Source of the DNA: Rothia mucilaginosa
Lineage (GTDB): Bacteria > Actinomycetota > Actinomycetes > Actinomycetales > Micrococcaceae
Length of the DNA: 64,000 bases
Direction of reading: 5' to 3'
Assembly (NCBI RefSeq): GCF_901875305.1
Contig: NZ_CABFLY010000008.1
Coordinates: 10,410-74,409, forward strand
In this document: piece by piece, positions 12,910-23,999 of the stretch
How positions within the stretch are numbered: position 1 is the first letter of the stretch
How the letters are laid out: every line of letters starts with the position of its first letter
The notes under the pieces: generated by a model
Seen by the model: only the letters and a program-made list of their open reading frames with translations
Database searches by the model: none
Told to the model about the DNA's origin: nothing
Made by a program: the position numbers and the translations under genes

Positions 12910-13953
12910 ATGCGTTCAGTTGTTATGGAAGCCCCCGGCAAGGTCGTCGTCAACGAGGTCGACAAGCCGACCCTACTCGAACCTACCGACGCCATCATTA
13001 AGCTCGCCGCATCCTGTATCTGCGGCTCGGACCTGTGGTCCTACCGCGGCGCACAGCCCGTCGACCACCGGGCAATGGGCCACGAATACATCGGCGAGGT
13101 CGTCGAAGTAGGCTCCGAGGTCACCACCGTAGCCCCCGGCGACTTCGTCGTCGGCTCTTTCTGCATCTCCTGCGGCGAGTGCGAAACCTGCACCGCGGGC
13201 TACCCATCCCGTTGCCTCAAGGCCATCGCCGCAGGCGACGCCTTCATTGGCGCACGCTCTAACGGCACCCAGGCAGAATACGCCCGCGTGCCCTTCGCAG
13301 ACGGCACCCTCGTCAAGACCCCCGCAACCCCCACCGCAGAGCAGATTCCGCACCTGATGGCCGCCTCCGACGTGCTCGGCACCGGCTGGTACGCGGCAGA
13401 TGCAGCGCAGGCAGGCCCCGGCAAGACCATCGTCGTTGTTGGCGACGGCGCAGTCGGCCTGAGCGCAGTCATCGGTGCCAAGCAGCTCGGCGCGGAGAAG
13501 ATTATCATCATGTCCCGCAACCCCGAGCGCCAGGCGCTCGCCAAGGCCTTCGGTGCAACCCACATCGTGGAGGAGCGCGGCGAAGAGGGTATCGCCAAGG
13601 TCATGGAGCTCACCGACGGCGTGGGCGCGCACGGTGTGGCCGAGGCTGTTGGCACCCAGCAGTCCTTCGACCAGGCCCTCGGATGCGTACGCCACGGCGG
13701 CTACATCGGCTTCGTGGGCGTGCCGCACGACAGCTCCATCGGCACCGATAAGCTCTTCGGCAAGCAGGTTCACTTGGAGGGTGGCCCCGCCCCCGTGCGC
13801 AAGTACCTGCCGACCCTCATCGACCTGATTTACAAGGGTGAAATTGAGCCCGGCCGCGTCTTCGACCTGGTTCTGCCCATTGACGAGGCAGCTAAGGGCT
13901 ACGAGGCGATGGACCAGCGCACCGCCACCAAGGTGCTGCTGACCATGAACTAG
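12910..13953 (+). CDS. Zinc-dependent alcohol dehydrogenase family protein
   Basis: A 347-residue medium-chain dehydrogenase. Catalytic zinc ligands lie in CICGSDLWSYRG and GHEYIGEVVEVG; the structural-zinc loop has four cysteines (CISCGECETCTAGYPSRC). The Rossmann motif is GDGAVGLSAVIGAKQLGA. I start at ATG 12910, which has GAAGGGAA upstream; the longer reading to 12853 is upstream of any ribosome-binding site. Its substrate is unknown: the SRGAQP-type neighbourhood and the short length fit broad alcohol/aldehyde or polyol enzymes. It is a single gene between a promoter and a strong terminator. Confidence 0.85.
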   Translation: MRSVVMEAPGKVVVNEVDKPTLLEPTDAIIKLAASCICGSDLWSYRGAQPVDHRAMGHEYIGEVVEVGSEVTTVAPGDFVVGSFCISCGECETCTAGYPSRCLKAIAAGDAFIGARSNGTQAEYARVPFADGTLVKTPATPTAEQIPHLMAASDVLGTGWYAADAAQAGPGKTIVVVGDGAVGLSAVIGAKQLGAEKIIIMSRNPERQALAKAFGATHIVEERGEEGIAKVMELTDGVGAHGVAEAVGTQQSFDQALGCVRHGGYIGFVGVPHDSSIGTDKLFGKQVHLEGGPAPVRKYLPTLIDLIYKGEIEPGRVFDLVLPIDEAAKGYEAMDQRTATKVLLTMN

Positions 13954-14008
13954 GCACACACCTAGATTGCCGCGCCGCACATTGCAGTTGTGGTGCGTTC
14001 ATGAGTGT

Positions 14009-14055
14009 CCCCGCCTCCGGTCCCTTCCCAAAAGGGGAGGGTACCGGAGGCGGGG
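14009..14055 (+). terminator. Terminator after the alcohol dehydrogenase gene
   Basis: CCCCGCCTCCGGT (from 14009) pairs with ACCGGAGGCGGGG (to 14055), with an inner CCCTTCCC/GGGGAGGG stem and an AAAA loop. A long, stable hairpin. Confidence 0.75.
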
Positions 14056-14168
14056 ATAGCTTTCGTTAAAAACCACTTTCTTGGTGCACGGGACGGCGAA
14101 GGAAAGGACAAATCGTGAGCTAACGCATAGAATGAAAGGGCATGATTCGTACAACTCGAAGGATGACA

Positions 14169-15881
14169 ATGACGAAGAAGCCTTTCCCCTCCGACCTCGA
14201 AATCGCGCTTGCTGCCGATCTGTGGCCGATTAGCAAGGTCGCAGCTGAGAACGGCATCAGCGAAGATCGCCTCGAACCCTACGGCAAGTACGTCGCCAAG
14301 GTTCTGCTCGACGAAAGCACCAACGCAGAGACCGCCCGCAAGCGCGGCTCCAAGTACATTGTGGTGACCGCCGTGACTCCGACCCCGCTCGGTGAGGGTA
14401 AGACCGCAACGTCTGTCTCCCTCGCGCAGGGTTTCGCGCAGACCGGTCGTAAGGCCGCTCTGGCTCTGCGTCAGCCCGCAATGGGCCCGACCTTCGGCAT
14501 CAAGGGTGGTGCAGCCGGTGGTGGCTACTCCCAGATTGTTCCCATGGAGAAGCTGAACCTGCACCTGACCGGCGATTTCCACGCTGTGACTGCAGCCCAC
14601 AACCTGCTGGCCGCCATGATTGATAACCACCTGCACCACGGCAACGAGCTGCGCATCGACCCGCGTGCAATCGAGTGGCGCCGCGTCATCGACATGAACG
14701 ACCGCTCCCTGCGCAATATCGTGGTGGGCTTGGGCGAACGCATGGACGGTGTGGTGCGTGAGACCGGTTTCGATATCACCAGCGCTTCCGAAATCATGGT
14801 GATTCTCTCGCTGGCTACCTCCTTCAAGGACCTGCGCGAGCGCCTGGCCAAGATCGTGATTGGCCTGAACTACGATGGCGAGCCCGTCACCGCGGCCGAC
14901 CTGAAGGCTGACGGCGCAATGTCCGTCATCCTGGCAGACGCCATCAACCCGAACCTGCTGCAGACCCTGGAGCACACCCCGGCCCTGATTCACGCCGGCC
15001 CCTTCGGCAACATCGCAACCGGTAACTCCTCCGTGGTCGCCGACTACGTGGGTCTGGAGTACTCCGACTACGTAATCACCGAGGCTGGCTTCGGCGCCGA
15101 CATGGGTGCCGAGCGTTTCTTCAACGTCAAGTGCCGCGTCTCCGGTCTGAAGCCGGATGCTGCCGTGCTGGTCGTGACCGTGCGCTCCCTGAAGTCCCAC
15201 TCCGGCCTGTACAAGATTGTTCCGGGCAAGCCCCTGCCCGAGGGCATGTTGCAGGAGAGCCCCTCCGACGTGGAGAAGGGCGCGGAGAATCTGAAGAAGC
15301 ACATCGAGATCGTGCGTAACTTCGGTGTTCAGCCGGTCGTGGCAATCAACGCCTTCCCGACCGACTTCGATTCCGAGCACGAGACCATCCGCCGTATCGC
15401 TGAGGAGGCGGGTGCTCGCGTGGCCATCCACCACGGTGTGGCCGAGGGTGGTAAGGGCACCATCGACCTGGCGAACGTTGTGGCCGAGGCCTGCGATGAC
15501 GTTTCGGACCTGAAGTACACCTACGATCTTGAGGACTCCATCGAGACCAAGATTGAGAAGGTCGCCACCAAGGTGTACGGTGCAGACGGTATTTCGATTG
15601 CTCCGGCCGCCGCTAAGCAGCTCAAGCGCTTTGCGGAGCTGGGCTACTCGCACCTGCCCGTGGTTATCGCGAAGACCCACCTGTCCATCTCTTCGGATGC
15701 GTCGCTGAAGGGTGCACCGACCGGTTGGACCCTGCCCGTGCGTGAGGTTCGCCTAGCTGCCGGTGCGGGCTACGTCTACGCTATCTGTGGCACTATGCGC
15801 ACCATGCCGGGCCTGAGCAAGAGCCCCGCAGCTGAGCGCATCGGCTTCGACGAGAACGGCGTGATGGTCGGCCTGTCCTAG
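14169..15881 (+). CDS. fhs: Formate-tetrahydrofolate ligase
   Basis: A 570-residue enzyme that makes 10-formyl-tetrahydrofolate from formate, ATP and tetrahydrofolate, feeding purine and formyl-methionine synthesis. The ATP-binding loop TPTPLGEGKTATSVSLAQG and the LRQPAMGPTFGIKGGAAGGG and LTGDFHAV motifs are intact; length is normal. Start: ATG 14169 has GAAGGA 5 nt upstream. ATG 14142, nine codons earlier, lies 8 nt after a TAGAAT -10-like hexamer and would give a leaderless transcript, so it remains possible. The gene stands alone, between two strong terminators. Confidence 0.93.
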   Translation: MTKKPFPSDLEIALAADLWPISKVAAENGISEDRLEPYGKYVAKVLLDESTNAETARKRGSKYIVVTAVTPTPLGEGKTATSVSLAQGFAQTGRKAALALRQPAMGPTFGIKGGAAGGGYSQIVPMEKLNLHLTGDFHAVTAAHNLLAAMIDNHLHHGNELRIDPRAIEWRRVIDMNDRSLRNIVVGLGERMDGVVRETGFDITSASEIMVILSLATSFKDLRERLAKIVIGLNYDGEPVTAADLKADGAMSVILADAINPNLLQTLEHTPALIHAGPFGNIATGNSSVVADYVGLEYSDYVITEAGFGADMGAERFFNVKCRVSGLKPDAAVLVVTVRSLKSHSGLYKIVPGKPLPEGMLQESPSDVEKGAENLKKHIEIVRNFGVQPVVAINAFPTDFDSEHETIRRIAEEAGARVAIHHGVAEGGKGTIDLANVVAEACDDVSDLKYTYDLEDSIETKIEKVATKVYGADGISIAPAAAKQLKRFAELGYSHLPVVIAKTHLSISSDASLKGAPTGWTLPVREVRLAAGAGYVYAICGTMRTMPGLSKSPAAERIGFDENGVMVGLS

Positions 15882-15913
15882 GGCTACTGTTTTAGCTGAT
15901 TTATAGCTAGTGG

Positions 15914-15957
15914 AGGCGGCGCCTTTTCCCGAATAGGGGAGGGGTGCCGCCTTCTTT
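15914..15957 (+). terminator. Terminator after fhs
   Basis: AGGCGGCGCC (15914-15923) pairs with GGTGCCGCCT (15943-15952), with an inner TTTTCCC/GGGGAGG pairing and a following TCTTTT. A standard intrinsic terminator. Confidence 0.8.
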
Positions 15958-16857
15958 TGCACGCCGACAGTGGGCCTGTCGAATGGTGGTCTAACCCTGT
16001 CGGTTAGGTGTTTCGGCCTCTGTCGCTCCCGCTCGCTTCCCGCCGACTGTTTCGTTTGTCGGCGCTTTTGGGATGCTCTGCTAGGGCTTTATATGGCTGT
16101 TTCTTACGGTGAGCTTGAGGGTTGGTGGGAGGGATGGAGAGCGGAGTGTGAGGGGGTATCGGGAGGGGGTGGTGAGCAGGTGCCTAAACCCTCAATTGGT
16201 CTGTATACGTTATTTTTTCCTTTGATATCTGATTGAGCCTTATCTTTCATTAAACACCCTCTAGAGGTTGATTTTTAAGCGAGTTGCATGTCTGCATTGC
16301 GTGAAAATATGGTCTTGACTAGTATATTTTCTTTTTGGTGAAATTTTCTAAGCTTGTACTTTTGGGGATGCAGAAGAATAGAGGCAATCATATTTGGTAA
16401 CAAAGATGCTACCTATTGGGGCTATTTTGGGCTTCTAATGGACCAATTGGATTTGTACTGAGGGGAGGAGTCGGGGGTTTACTTGATGGGTTTAGGGGTG
16501 CAGTCTGATCGAGAAGGGATGGAAACTAGTTGCATTGTATAGAAATTTCTTTCAACTTCAGGCTGATGTTCCGCGATATTTCAAGGAAAAATGGGGTATT
16601 TGGATTTTGCGCGCACCCCGTAGTCGGGGCCTGTAAAATATGCACTCCAGTGCTAAATTAGGTGGAAATTGAAATTTTTTTAGGTGAGATGGGTCACTTA
16701 TTCGGGTGAAAAAAATAAAATTGGTACGTATGGGTATCCTAAAAAACGGGTGGAATTATTACAGAACGGTTACAGTGAGGCTCCGGTCACTTAAATCGGC
16801 ACTCCGTACCAAAATGACCCGCCGGACAGGGCTAAAAAACTCCGCTATGATGGATGC

Positions 16858-16972
16858 ATCAAGTAATCGTGAGATTTCCAAAGTCCTCGGGTTGCTTGTG
16901 TTTGAGTGAGTGATAGATACCCCTGGGTGTCATGAGAAGCGACTGTGTATCGATGCGCAGTCGCTTCTCTGT
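16858..16972 (+). ncRNA. Possible small RNA with own promoter and terminator
   Basis: CGGACA (16823-16828) and TATGAT (16846-16851) are 17 bp apart and predict a start near 16858. About 80 nt later AGAAGCGACTG (16935-16945) and CAGTCGCTTCT (16958-16968) form an 11-bp perfect stem followed by CTGTTT. The interval has no convincing protein; a GATACCC/GGGTGTC stem lies just before the terminator. Promoter and terminator with no gene between them suggest an RNA of about 115 nt. It matches no RNA family that I recognise. Confidence 0.35.
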
Positions 16973-17092
16973 TTAACTTTTGAATTTCACGCGGTGCCTC
17001 GGCTGGAACCTCATCAGACCTGAGCCTCTCCCGGGCAAAGGTTGCGCGTTCAAAGCCGAACGCAGTCGAGAAGCCATCGAGATGCATCCCGC

Positions 17093-17104
17093 GGGGGGGG
17101 GGGG
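17093..17104 (+). repeat. 12-base G tract upstream of the MBL-fold gene
   Basis: Twelve consecutive G residues lie 45 bp before the start codon at 17150. Homopolymers of this length are prone to slippage and, close to promoters, can vary expression. A sequencing length error is equally possible. Confidence 0.6.
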
Positions 17105-17149
17105 AGTACCCGGCACCTCCTCGACCGGAACACCCCCTACACTGGAGGT

Positions 17150-17923
17150 ATGACTACATACCCCGAATCCACCCTGATCTTCGAGAACTCCGAACTGACC
17201 GTGCGCGCCTTCAGCGTCTCTGAGATGGACAATAGTGTCTACCTCATTACCATGCGCGCCACCGGCGAGCAGGTGCTCATTGACCCGGCCGCTGATGCCG
17301 AGGAGCTCTACGCCTTCACTCTCGACGCGCTACTTCAGGACTGCCCGCAGCTGGAACTCACCGATGCCGAGGACCGCCGCGTGCGCGTCATGGAGAAGGA
17401 AGAAGACTTCGAGGCCCTCAAGCCCCGCGCAATCGGCCTGACCGGCATCTTGGTCACCCACGGTCACTGGGACCACATTCGCGCCATTGCCGAGCTCGAG
17501 AAGCTCACCGGCGCGATTACCTCCGCCGGGGACGCCGATGCCGACGCCATTATGGAACAGGAGAACTTCGAGGTGGAGGAGCGCCTGCGCGGCGGCGAGG
17601 TCTTCGACTTCTACCTATCCGACACCGTAGTGCGCGCCCTGCACGTGCCCGGCCACACCCCCGGATCCATCGTCTACGTGCTCGAAACCGCATGGGAGGA
17701 CGGCGCCCCCGTCACGTTGCTCTTCACTGGCGATGCGCTCTTCCCCGGCGGCGTGGGCAAGACCGACTCCCCGCAGCAATTCGGTGAGCTTTTCTCCAAT
17801 GTGCTCGAAAAGCTCTTCGGCGGCTTCGAGGACGACGCGATTGTGTTACCAGGCCACGGTCGTTCCACGACCCTCGGCGACGAGCGCCCGCATCTGGAGG
17901 AGTGGGGCACCCGCGGCTGGTAG
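17150..17923 (+). CDS. MBL-fold metallohydrolase, glyoxalase II-like
   Basis: A 257-residue metallo-beta-lactamase-fold protein: THGHWDH (HxHxDH metal motif), VPGHTPGSIVYVL, TGDALFPGGVGKTDS and LPGHGRSTTLGDE, giving a full binuclear metal site. Enzymes with this layout hydrolyse thioesters such as hydroxyacyl-glutathione, or analogous thiol conjugates in mycothiol-containing actinobacteria; the exact substrate is not visible. Start ATG 17150: GGAGG lies only one base before it and a TACACT hexamer 6 nt before it, which fits leaderless initiation. The long upstream reading to 17042 passes through the G tract and is rejected. Confidence 0.85.
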   Translation: MTTYPESTLIFENSELTVRAFSVSEMDNSVYLITMRATGEQVLIDPAADAEELYAFTLDALLQDCPQLELTDAEDRRVRVMEKEEDFEALKPRAIGLTGILVTHGHWDHIRAIAELEKLTGAITSAGDADADAIMEQENFEVEERLRGGEVFDFYLSDTVVRALHVPGHTPGSIVYVLETAWEDGAPVTLLFTGDALFPGGVGKTDSPQQFGELFSNVLEKLFGGFEDDAIVLPGHGRSTTLGDERPHLEEWGTRGW

Positions 17924-18044
17924 CTCAGCCCCGGTGCTCTCACCGCCACGACAATTCTGAGGCGTCTCTTCACGTGTGTGATGCCCCTCTTCCCGTGCTT
18001 TTTGCTGATGCTACGCGCCCGCCGCGTGGCTCTTCGTTGCATCC

Positions 18045-18093
18045 TGACGCCCCGTACGCCGGCAACTTAATCCCGCCGGTGTACGGGGCGTCA
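18045..18093. terminator. Long inverted repeat between the MBL gene and uvrA
   Basis: TGACGCCCCGTACGCCGG and its near-perfect complement (one G-T pair) form an 18-bp stem around an 11-nt loop. It lies 44 bp before the uvrA start and just before a TAGAAT -10-like hexamer (18100-18105). It may terminate upstream transcription or bind a regulator of uvrA. No LexA-type GAAC-N4-GTTC box is seen nearby. Confidence 0.5.
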
Positions 18094-18136
18094 AGGTGTA
18101 GAATTTAAATTCGAAGATAAGACGAAAGGATTTTCG

Positions 18137-21025
18137 ATGACACCCCGTCCGGCACACGGTAGCACCGCACTCAAAGCGAACGACCTGACCAGTATCCGGG
18201 TTCAGGGTGCCCGCGAAAACAACCTCAAGAACGTAGACCTCACCATCCCGCGCGATGCGATGGTCGTCTTCACCGGCCTCTCCGGCTCCGGTAAGTCCTC
18301 CCTCGCCTTCGACACCATCTTCGCGGAAGGTCAGCGCCGCTACGTTGAGTCGCTGTCCTCCTACGCGCGCATGTTCCTCGGACAGGTCGATAAGCCCGAC
18401 GTCGACTTCATCGAGGGCCTCTCGCCGGCGGTGTCCATCGACCAGAAGTCTACCTCCAAGAACCCGCGCTCAACCGTCGGTACCATCACCGAAATTTACG
18501 ACTACATGCGTCTGCTCTGGGCACGCATCGGCCACCCGCACTGCCCGGCCTGCGGCGAGGAAATCACCCAGCAGACCCCGCAACAGATTGTGGACATCCT
18601 GCAGGAGTACCCCGAGCGCACCCGCCTGCAGATTCTCGCGCCCGTCGTCAGCGCACGCAAGGGCGAGTTTGTGGACCTCTTCAAGGACCTGCTCACCCAG
18701 GGCTACTCGCGCGCCCGCGTGGACGGCGAAACCGTGCAGCTCTCCGACCCGCCCAAGCTCTCCAAGCAGTACAAGCACACCATTGAGGTGGTCGTCGACC
18801 GCATCGTCATTAAGGACGGTATTCACCAGCGCCTGACCGACTCCATCGAAACAGCGCTCAAGCTGGCTGACGGCCGCGTACTCATCGACTTCGTGGACCG
18901 CGAGCAGGACGACCCCGAACGCACCCGCTCCTTCAGCGAAAACCTCGCCTGCCCCAACAACCACCCGCTGCAGATCGACACCATCGAGCCGCGCGCCTTC
19001 TCCTTCAACTCGCCGTTTGGCGCATGTAGCGCCTGCGACGGCATCGGCTCGCGCCTTGAAGTAGACACCGAACTGCTCGTACCCAACCCCGACCTGACCC
19101 TCGGCGAGGGCGCTATCGCCCCCTGGTCGCAGGGCAAGGCAACCACCGAATACTGGCTGCGCCTGCTCGCAGGCCTGGGGGAGGAACTCGGCTTCGACCT
19201 GAACACCCCCTTCAAGGACCTGCCCGCCGCAACCCGCGCCGCCATCCTGGACGGTAAGGACTACAAGGTTGAGGTGTCCTACCGCAACCGATTCGGCCGT
19301 GAACGCCGCTACACCTCCGGATTCGAGGGCGTGAAAGCCTACATTAAGCGCAAGCACGAAGAAACCGAATCGGACTTCGCCCGCGACCGCTACGAACAGT
19401 ACATGCGTCAGGTCGCCTGCCCCTCCTGCGGTGGCGCGCGCCTGAACCCGACCATCCTCGGCGTGAAGGTCGGCGGCAAGTCCATCGCCGAGGTCACTGA
19501 GCTGTCCCTGGCCGACGCGCTCGCCTTCGTGCGCGGCCTGCAGCTGTCCGCCCGCGAAGCCAAGATCGGCGAGCAGGTCCTCAAGGAAATCGACGCGCGC
19601 CTGCAGTTCCTACTGGACGTGGGCCTGGACTACCTGACCCTCTCGCGCTCAGCTGGCACGCTCTCCGGCGGTGAGGCGCAGCGCATCCGCCTGGCAACCC
19701 AGATCGGTTCGGGCCTGGTTGGCGTGCTCTACGTGCTGGACGAGCCCTCCATCGGCCTGCACCAGCGCGACAACCGCCGCCTCATCGAAACCCTGACCAA
19801 GCTGCGCGATATGGGCAACACGCTTATTGTGGTTGAGCACGACGAAGACACCATGCGCGAAGCCGACTGGATCGTGGACGTCGGACCCGGTGCCGGTGAA
19901 CACGGCGGCGAAATCGTGCACTCCGGCAGCTTCGAGGACCTGCTGAAGAACACCCGGTCCATCACCGGCGACTACATGGCTGGCCGCCGCCGCATTGAGG
20001 TGCCCGCCTCCCGCCGACCCGTGGACAAGAAGCGCCAGCTGACCGTGCGCGGCGCCCGCGAAAACAACCTCAAGAACGTGACCGTATCCTTCCCGCTGGG
20101 TGTGTTCACCGCGGTGACCGGCGTGTCCGGCTCGGGTAAATCCACCCTGGTCAACGACATTCTGTATACCTCCCTGGCGAACAAGCTCAACGGCGCCAAG
20201 CAGGTGCCCGGCCGCCACAAGAGCATCGACGGCCTGGAACACCTGGACAAGGTCATTCACGTGGATCAGTCGCCTATCGGCCGTACCCCGCGCTCGAACC
20301 CCGCTACCTACACCGGCGTGTTCGACCACATCCGTAAGCTGTTCGCAGAGACCAGCGAGGCGAAAATGCGCGGCTACACCCCGGGTCGATTCTCGTTTAA
20401 CGTTAAAGGTGGCCGTTGCGAGGACTGCTCCGGCGACGGCACCCTGAAGATTGAAATGAACTTCCTGCCGGACGTGTACGTGCCCTGCGAAACCTGCCAT
20501 GGCAAGCGCTACAACCGCGAAACCCTAGAGGTGCACTACAAGGGCAAGACCATCGCCGACGTGCTCGAAATGCCCGTGGAAGAGGCCGCAGAGTTCTTCG
20601 CCGCATTCACCCCGATTGCGCGCCACCTGAACACCCTCGTGGACGTGGGCCTGGGCTACATTCGCCTGGGCCAGCCCGCAACCACCCTCTCCGGCGGTGA
20701 GGCGCAGCGAGTGAAGCTCGCCACCGAACTGCAGAAGCGCTCCAACGGCCGCTCCATCTACGTGCTGGACGAGCCGACCACCGGCCTGCACTTTGAGGAC
20801 ATCCGCAAGCTACTCGCCGTGCTGCAATCGCTGGTAGACAAGGGCAATAGCGTCATCACCATCGAGCACAACCTGGACGTCATCAAGTGCGCCGACTGGA
20901 TTATCGACATGGGCCCGGAAGGCGGTAGCGGCGGCGGCACCGTGATTGCTGAAGGAACCCCGGAGCAGGTGGCTCAGGTGAAGGGCTCGCACACCGGCGC
21001 GTTCCTGGCGGAGATTCTGAACTAG
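18137..21025 (+). CDS. uvrA: Excinuclease ABC subunit A
   Basis: A 962-residue UvrA, the damage-recognition ATPase of nucleotide excision repair. Both ABC modules are complete: Walker [11 protein letters not shown] (residues 47-56) and [14 protein letters not shown], two LSGGEAQR signatures, and Walker [15 protein letters not shown] and [14 protein letters not shown]. Zinc modules are present ([44 protein letters not shown] with [10 protein letters not shown]). The start has AAAGGA 6 nt upstream. The length is normal. It is followed 28 nt later by the GNAT gene, so the two may be cotranscribed. Confidence 0.97.
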   Translation: MTPRPAHGSTALKANDLTSIRVQGARENNLKNVDLTIPRDAMVVFTGLSGSGKSSLAFDTIFAEGQRRYVESLSSYARMFLGQVDKPDVDFIEGLSPAVSIDQKSTSKNPRSTVGTITEIYDYMRLLWARIGHPHCPACGEEITQQTPQQIVDILQEYPERTRLQILAPVVSARKGEFVDLFKDLLTQGYSRARVDGETVQLSDPPKLSKQYKHTIEVVVDRIVIKDGIHQRLTDSIETALKLADGRVLIDFVDREQDDPERTRSFSENLACPNNHPLQIDTIEPRAFSFNSPFGACSACDGIGSRLEVDTELLVPNPDLTLGEGAIAPWSQGKATTEYWLRLLAGLGEELGFDLNTPFKDLPAATRAAILDGKDYKVEVSYRNRFGRERRYTSGFEGVKAYIKRKHEETESDFARDRYEQYMRQVACPSCGGARLNPTILGVKVGGKSIAEVTELSLADALAFVRGLQLSAREAKIGEQVLKEIDARLQFLLDVGLDYLTLSRSAGTLSGGEAQRIRLATQIGSGLVGVLYVLDEPSIGLHQRDNRRLIETLTKLRDMGNTLIVVEHDEDTMREADWIVDVGPGAGEHGGEIVHSGSFEDLLKNTRSITGDYMAGRRRIEVPASRRPVDKKRQLTVRGARENNLKNVTVSFPLGVFTAVTGVSGSGKSTLVNDILYTSLANKLNGAKQVPGRHKSIDGLEHLDKVIHVDQSPIGRTPRSNPATYTGVFDHIRKLFAETSEAKMRGYTPGRFSFNVKGGRCEDCSGDGTLKIEMNFLPDVYVPCETCHGKRYNRETLEVHYKGKTIADVLEMPVEEAAEFFAAFTPIARHLNTLVDVGLGYIRLGQPATTLSGGEAQRVKLATELQKRSNGRSIYVLDEPTTGLHFEDIRKLLAVLQSLVDKGNSVITIEHNLDVIKCADWIIDMGPEGGSGGGTVIAEGTPEQVAQVKGSHTGAFLAEILN

Positions 21026-21053
21026 TCGAGAAGTTGAACTAAAGGAAAGCTAC

Positions 21054-22175
21054 GTGACCGACACTCAAGGAAACAAACCTGCTCAGGGAGTTACAACAGC
21101 CCGCGGCGCTGTGGGCTTTGGCGCGCGCCGAGGAGTCGTGAATCGGGGCGCCGTGACCACCGCGGACCGGGCGCGGCACATCCTGCACACCCAGCTCGAG
21201 GCTGACTTCTGCCAGCCCGTCGGTAGCATTAATCGCGCCCTTAAAGAGATGCGCGACTACCCCGAGGCCGAGAGTCAGCCCCTGCTCGCTACCGTGCAGC
21301 CTCCCTCCGAGAAGATGGGCGTATCCCGCCGCCGCAACGACGACATCTGGGAGCTGCGCGTCGCCAACTACGCGGGCGTGGGCATTCTCTGCGCCAAGCA
21401 TCCGCGCGTGCTGGAGAAGGCCATCGACTACATGCTCGGCGACCAGGCGAACTGGCTGGGCGACTATGCACAGCTTCGCCAGCTCAACGAACTGCTCACC
21501 CCCTACACCCAGCAGGTCAGCGGCACGAGCATCTACTATACGCCCGGCCGCGCCATGCTGAACTCCGTGGTGCCCGAGGGCGTGCAGGCGCAGGAGGTCA
21601 AGTGCGCCGTGCCCGGTGTGGGCATGATGCGCCGCGTTGACCCCGCCGAGCTGAAGGCTGCGCTGCTCGCCGAAATCACGGGCGAGCGCGTGGTCCGCAC
21701 CGAGGCCAACGCCTCCGCCGATGCACTGGAAGCCGATCCCGAGGACATCGCGGTGGGGGAGACCCGCCTGCGCGTGGACCTGCTGAGCGAAGAGCAGATT
21801 GAGTCGTTCCGCGGGGATGCGCGCTTTACGAATGCCCTGGGCTTCAGTGCCACCCGCCCGGACGTGCTGGTTCTGGCCGCCTACGCGGTGGACGGCGAGC
21901 CGACCGACGGCCCGGTGGCTGTGGTAGGCGTGAGCGATGATTCGCCCATCATGCGCCAGATTGGCGTGGATGTGGTGCCCGCCTTCCGCGGTGCGGGTAT
22001 CGCGAGCGCCCTGGTGCAAGATGCCGCCCGCCTGACCCTGGCGGAGGGGTACCTGCCGTTCTACGGCATCAGCCCTTCGCACATTATTTCGCAGCGTGTG
22101 GCGATGAACGCTGGGCTGGTACCGACCTGGTGGGAGTACGTGTCGACCAGCTTGAACGATCTGCCCATGGACTAG
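21054..22175 (+). CDS. GNAT-family N-acetyltransferase with long N-terminal domain
   Basis: A 373-residue protein. The acetyl-CoA-binding motif A is at about residues 305-320 (DVVPAFRGAGIASALVQDAARL), followed by YLPFYGISPSHIISQRVAMNAG, a typical GNAT ending. The first 230 residues have no clear family but include a positively charged, DNA-independent-looking region and a long acidic linker. The start is the GTG at 21054, with AAAGGAAAG 4 nt upstream. The substrate is unknown. It follows uvrA closely and ends before a perfect terminator. Confidence 0.75.
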   Translation: MTDTQGNKPAQGVTTARGAVGFGARRGVVNRGAVTTADRARHILHTQLEADFCQPVGSINRALKEMRDYPEAESQPLLATVQPPSEKMGVSRRRNDDIWELRVANYAGVGILCAKHPRVLEKAIDYMLGDQANWLGDYAQLRQLNELLTPYTQQVSGTSIYYTPGRAMLNSVVPEGVQAQEVKCAVPGVGMMRRVDPAELKAALLAEITGERVVRTEANASADALEADPEDIAVGETRLRVDLLSEEQIESFRGDARFTNALGFSATRPDVLVLAAYAVDGEPTDGPVAVVGVSDDSPIMRQIGVDVVPAFRGAGIASALVQDAARLTLAEGYLPFYGISPSHIISQRVAMNAGLVPTWWEYVSTSLNDLPMD

Positions 22176-22188
22176 ATGCTATATGCAC

Positions 22189-22225
22189 AAGGCCCCCGAG
22201 ATTCTGCATCTCGGGGGCCTTTTAT
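22189..22225. terminator. Bidirectional terminator between convergent genes
   Basis: AAGGCCCCCGAGA (22189-22201) pairs with TCTCGGGGGCCTT (22209-22221), followed by TTATTT. It serves the rightward GNAT gene and possibly the leftward glucosidase gene. Confidence 0.85.
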
Positions 22226-22280
22226 TTACTGAGTTTCGCGTGCTAGCTGTGCGAGGGTCCAGGGTCTTGAACCTGACCGG

Positions 22281-23807
<1,527 letters not shown>

Positions 23808-23891
23808 CTAGGCTTTGCCTTGAAACCGCGCCCGGGACCCGCAGCGGTAACCGCGCCAGATGCCGCCGTGCCGAGCGTCCTCGGGTACGCG

Positions 23892-23941
23892 AAAGCCCGG
23901 TACCCCCGCGGAAGAAATTCGCGCGAGGAGTACCGGGCTTT
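23892..23941. terminator. Symmetric hairpin between transporter and glucosidase genes
   Basis: AAAGCCCGGTAC (23892-23903) pairs with GTACCGGGCTTT (23930-23941). On the minus strand it terminates the transporter transcript. An 11-base G tract (23981-23991) lies between it and the transporter stop codon. Confidence 0.75.
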
Positions 23942-23999
23942 ACGCTATGGCAAGTGCCGCATCCGGCCTGTGAGCCGAACGGGGGGGGGGGATAGAATG

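Larger units (their letters stand above)
15958..17149. other. Gene-free region of about 1.2 kb
   Basis: No reading here has a convincing start site, composition or family match. The stretch 16240-16760 is distinctly AT-rich compared with its flanks and may be decayed or foreign DNA. It contains a TTGACT hexamer near 16315 without a clear -10, and a CCAATTGG core near 16443 resembling the prophage operator core, probably by chance. The right part holds a possible small RNA (16858-16972) and a 12-base G tract (17093-17104). Confidence 0.6.

Noticed and set aside
13962..15680. A 572-residue minus-strand reading opposite fhs
   Set aside because: It is the antisense of a strongly conserved gene; high GC content leaves long open frames. 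It has no family match and no start site.
15970..16236. 88-residue reading after the fhs terminator
   Set aside because: No ribosome-binding site; Gly/Trp-rich low-complexity content.
16440..16456. A further copy of the prophage operator outside the prophage
   Set aside because: Only the CCAATTGG core and a few flanking bases match; dyad symmetry is poor, so chance is likely.
16706..16909. 67-residue reading in the AT-rich gap
   Set aside because: Basic, no family, and it overlaps the predicted promoter of the candidate small RNA; a real small gene cannot be fully excluded.
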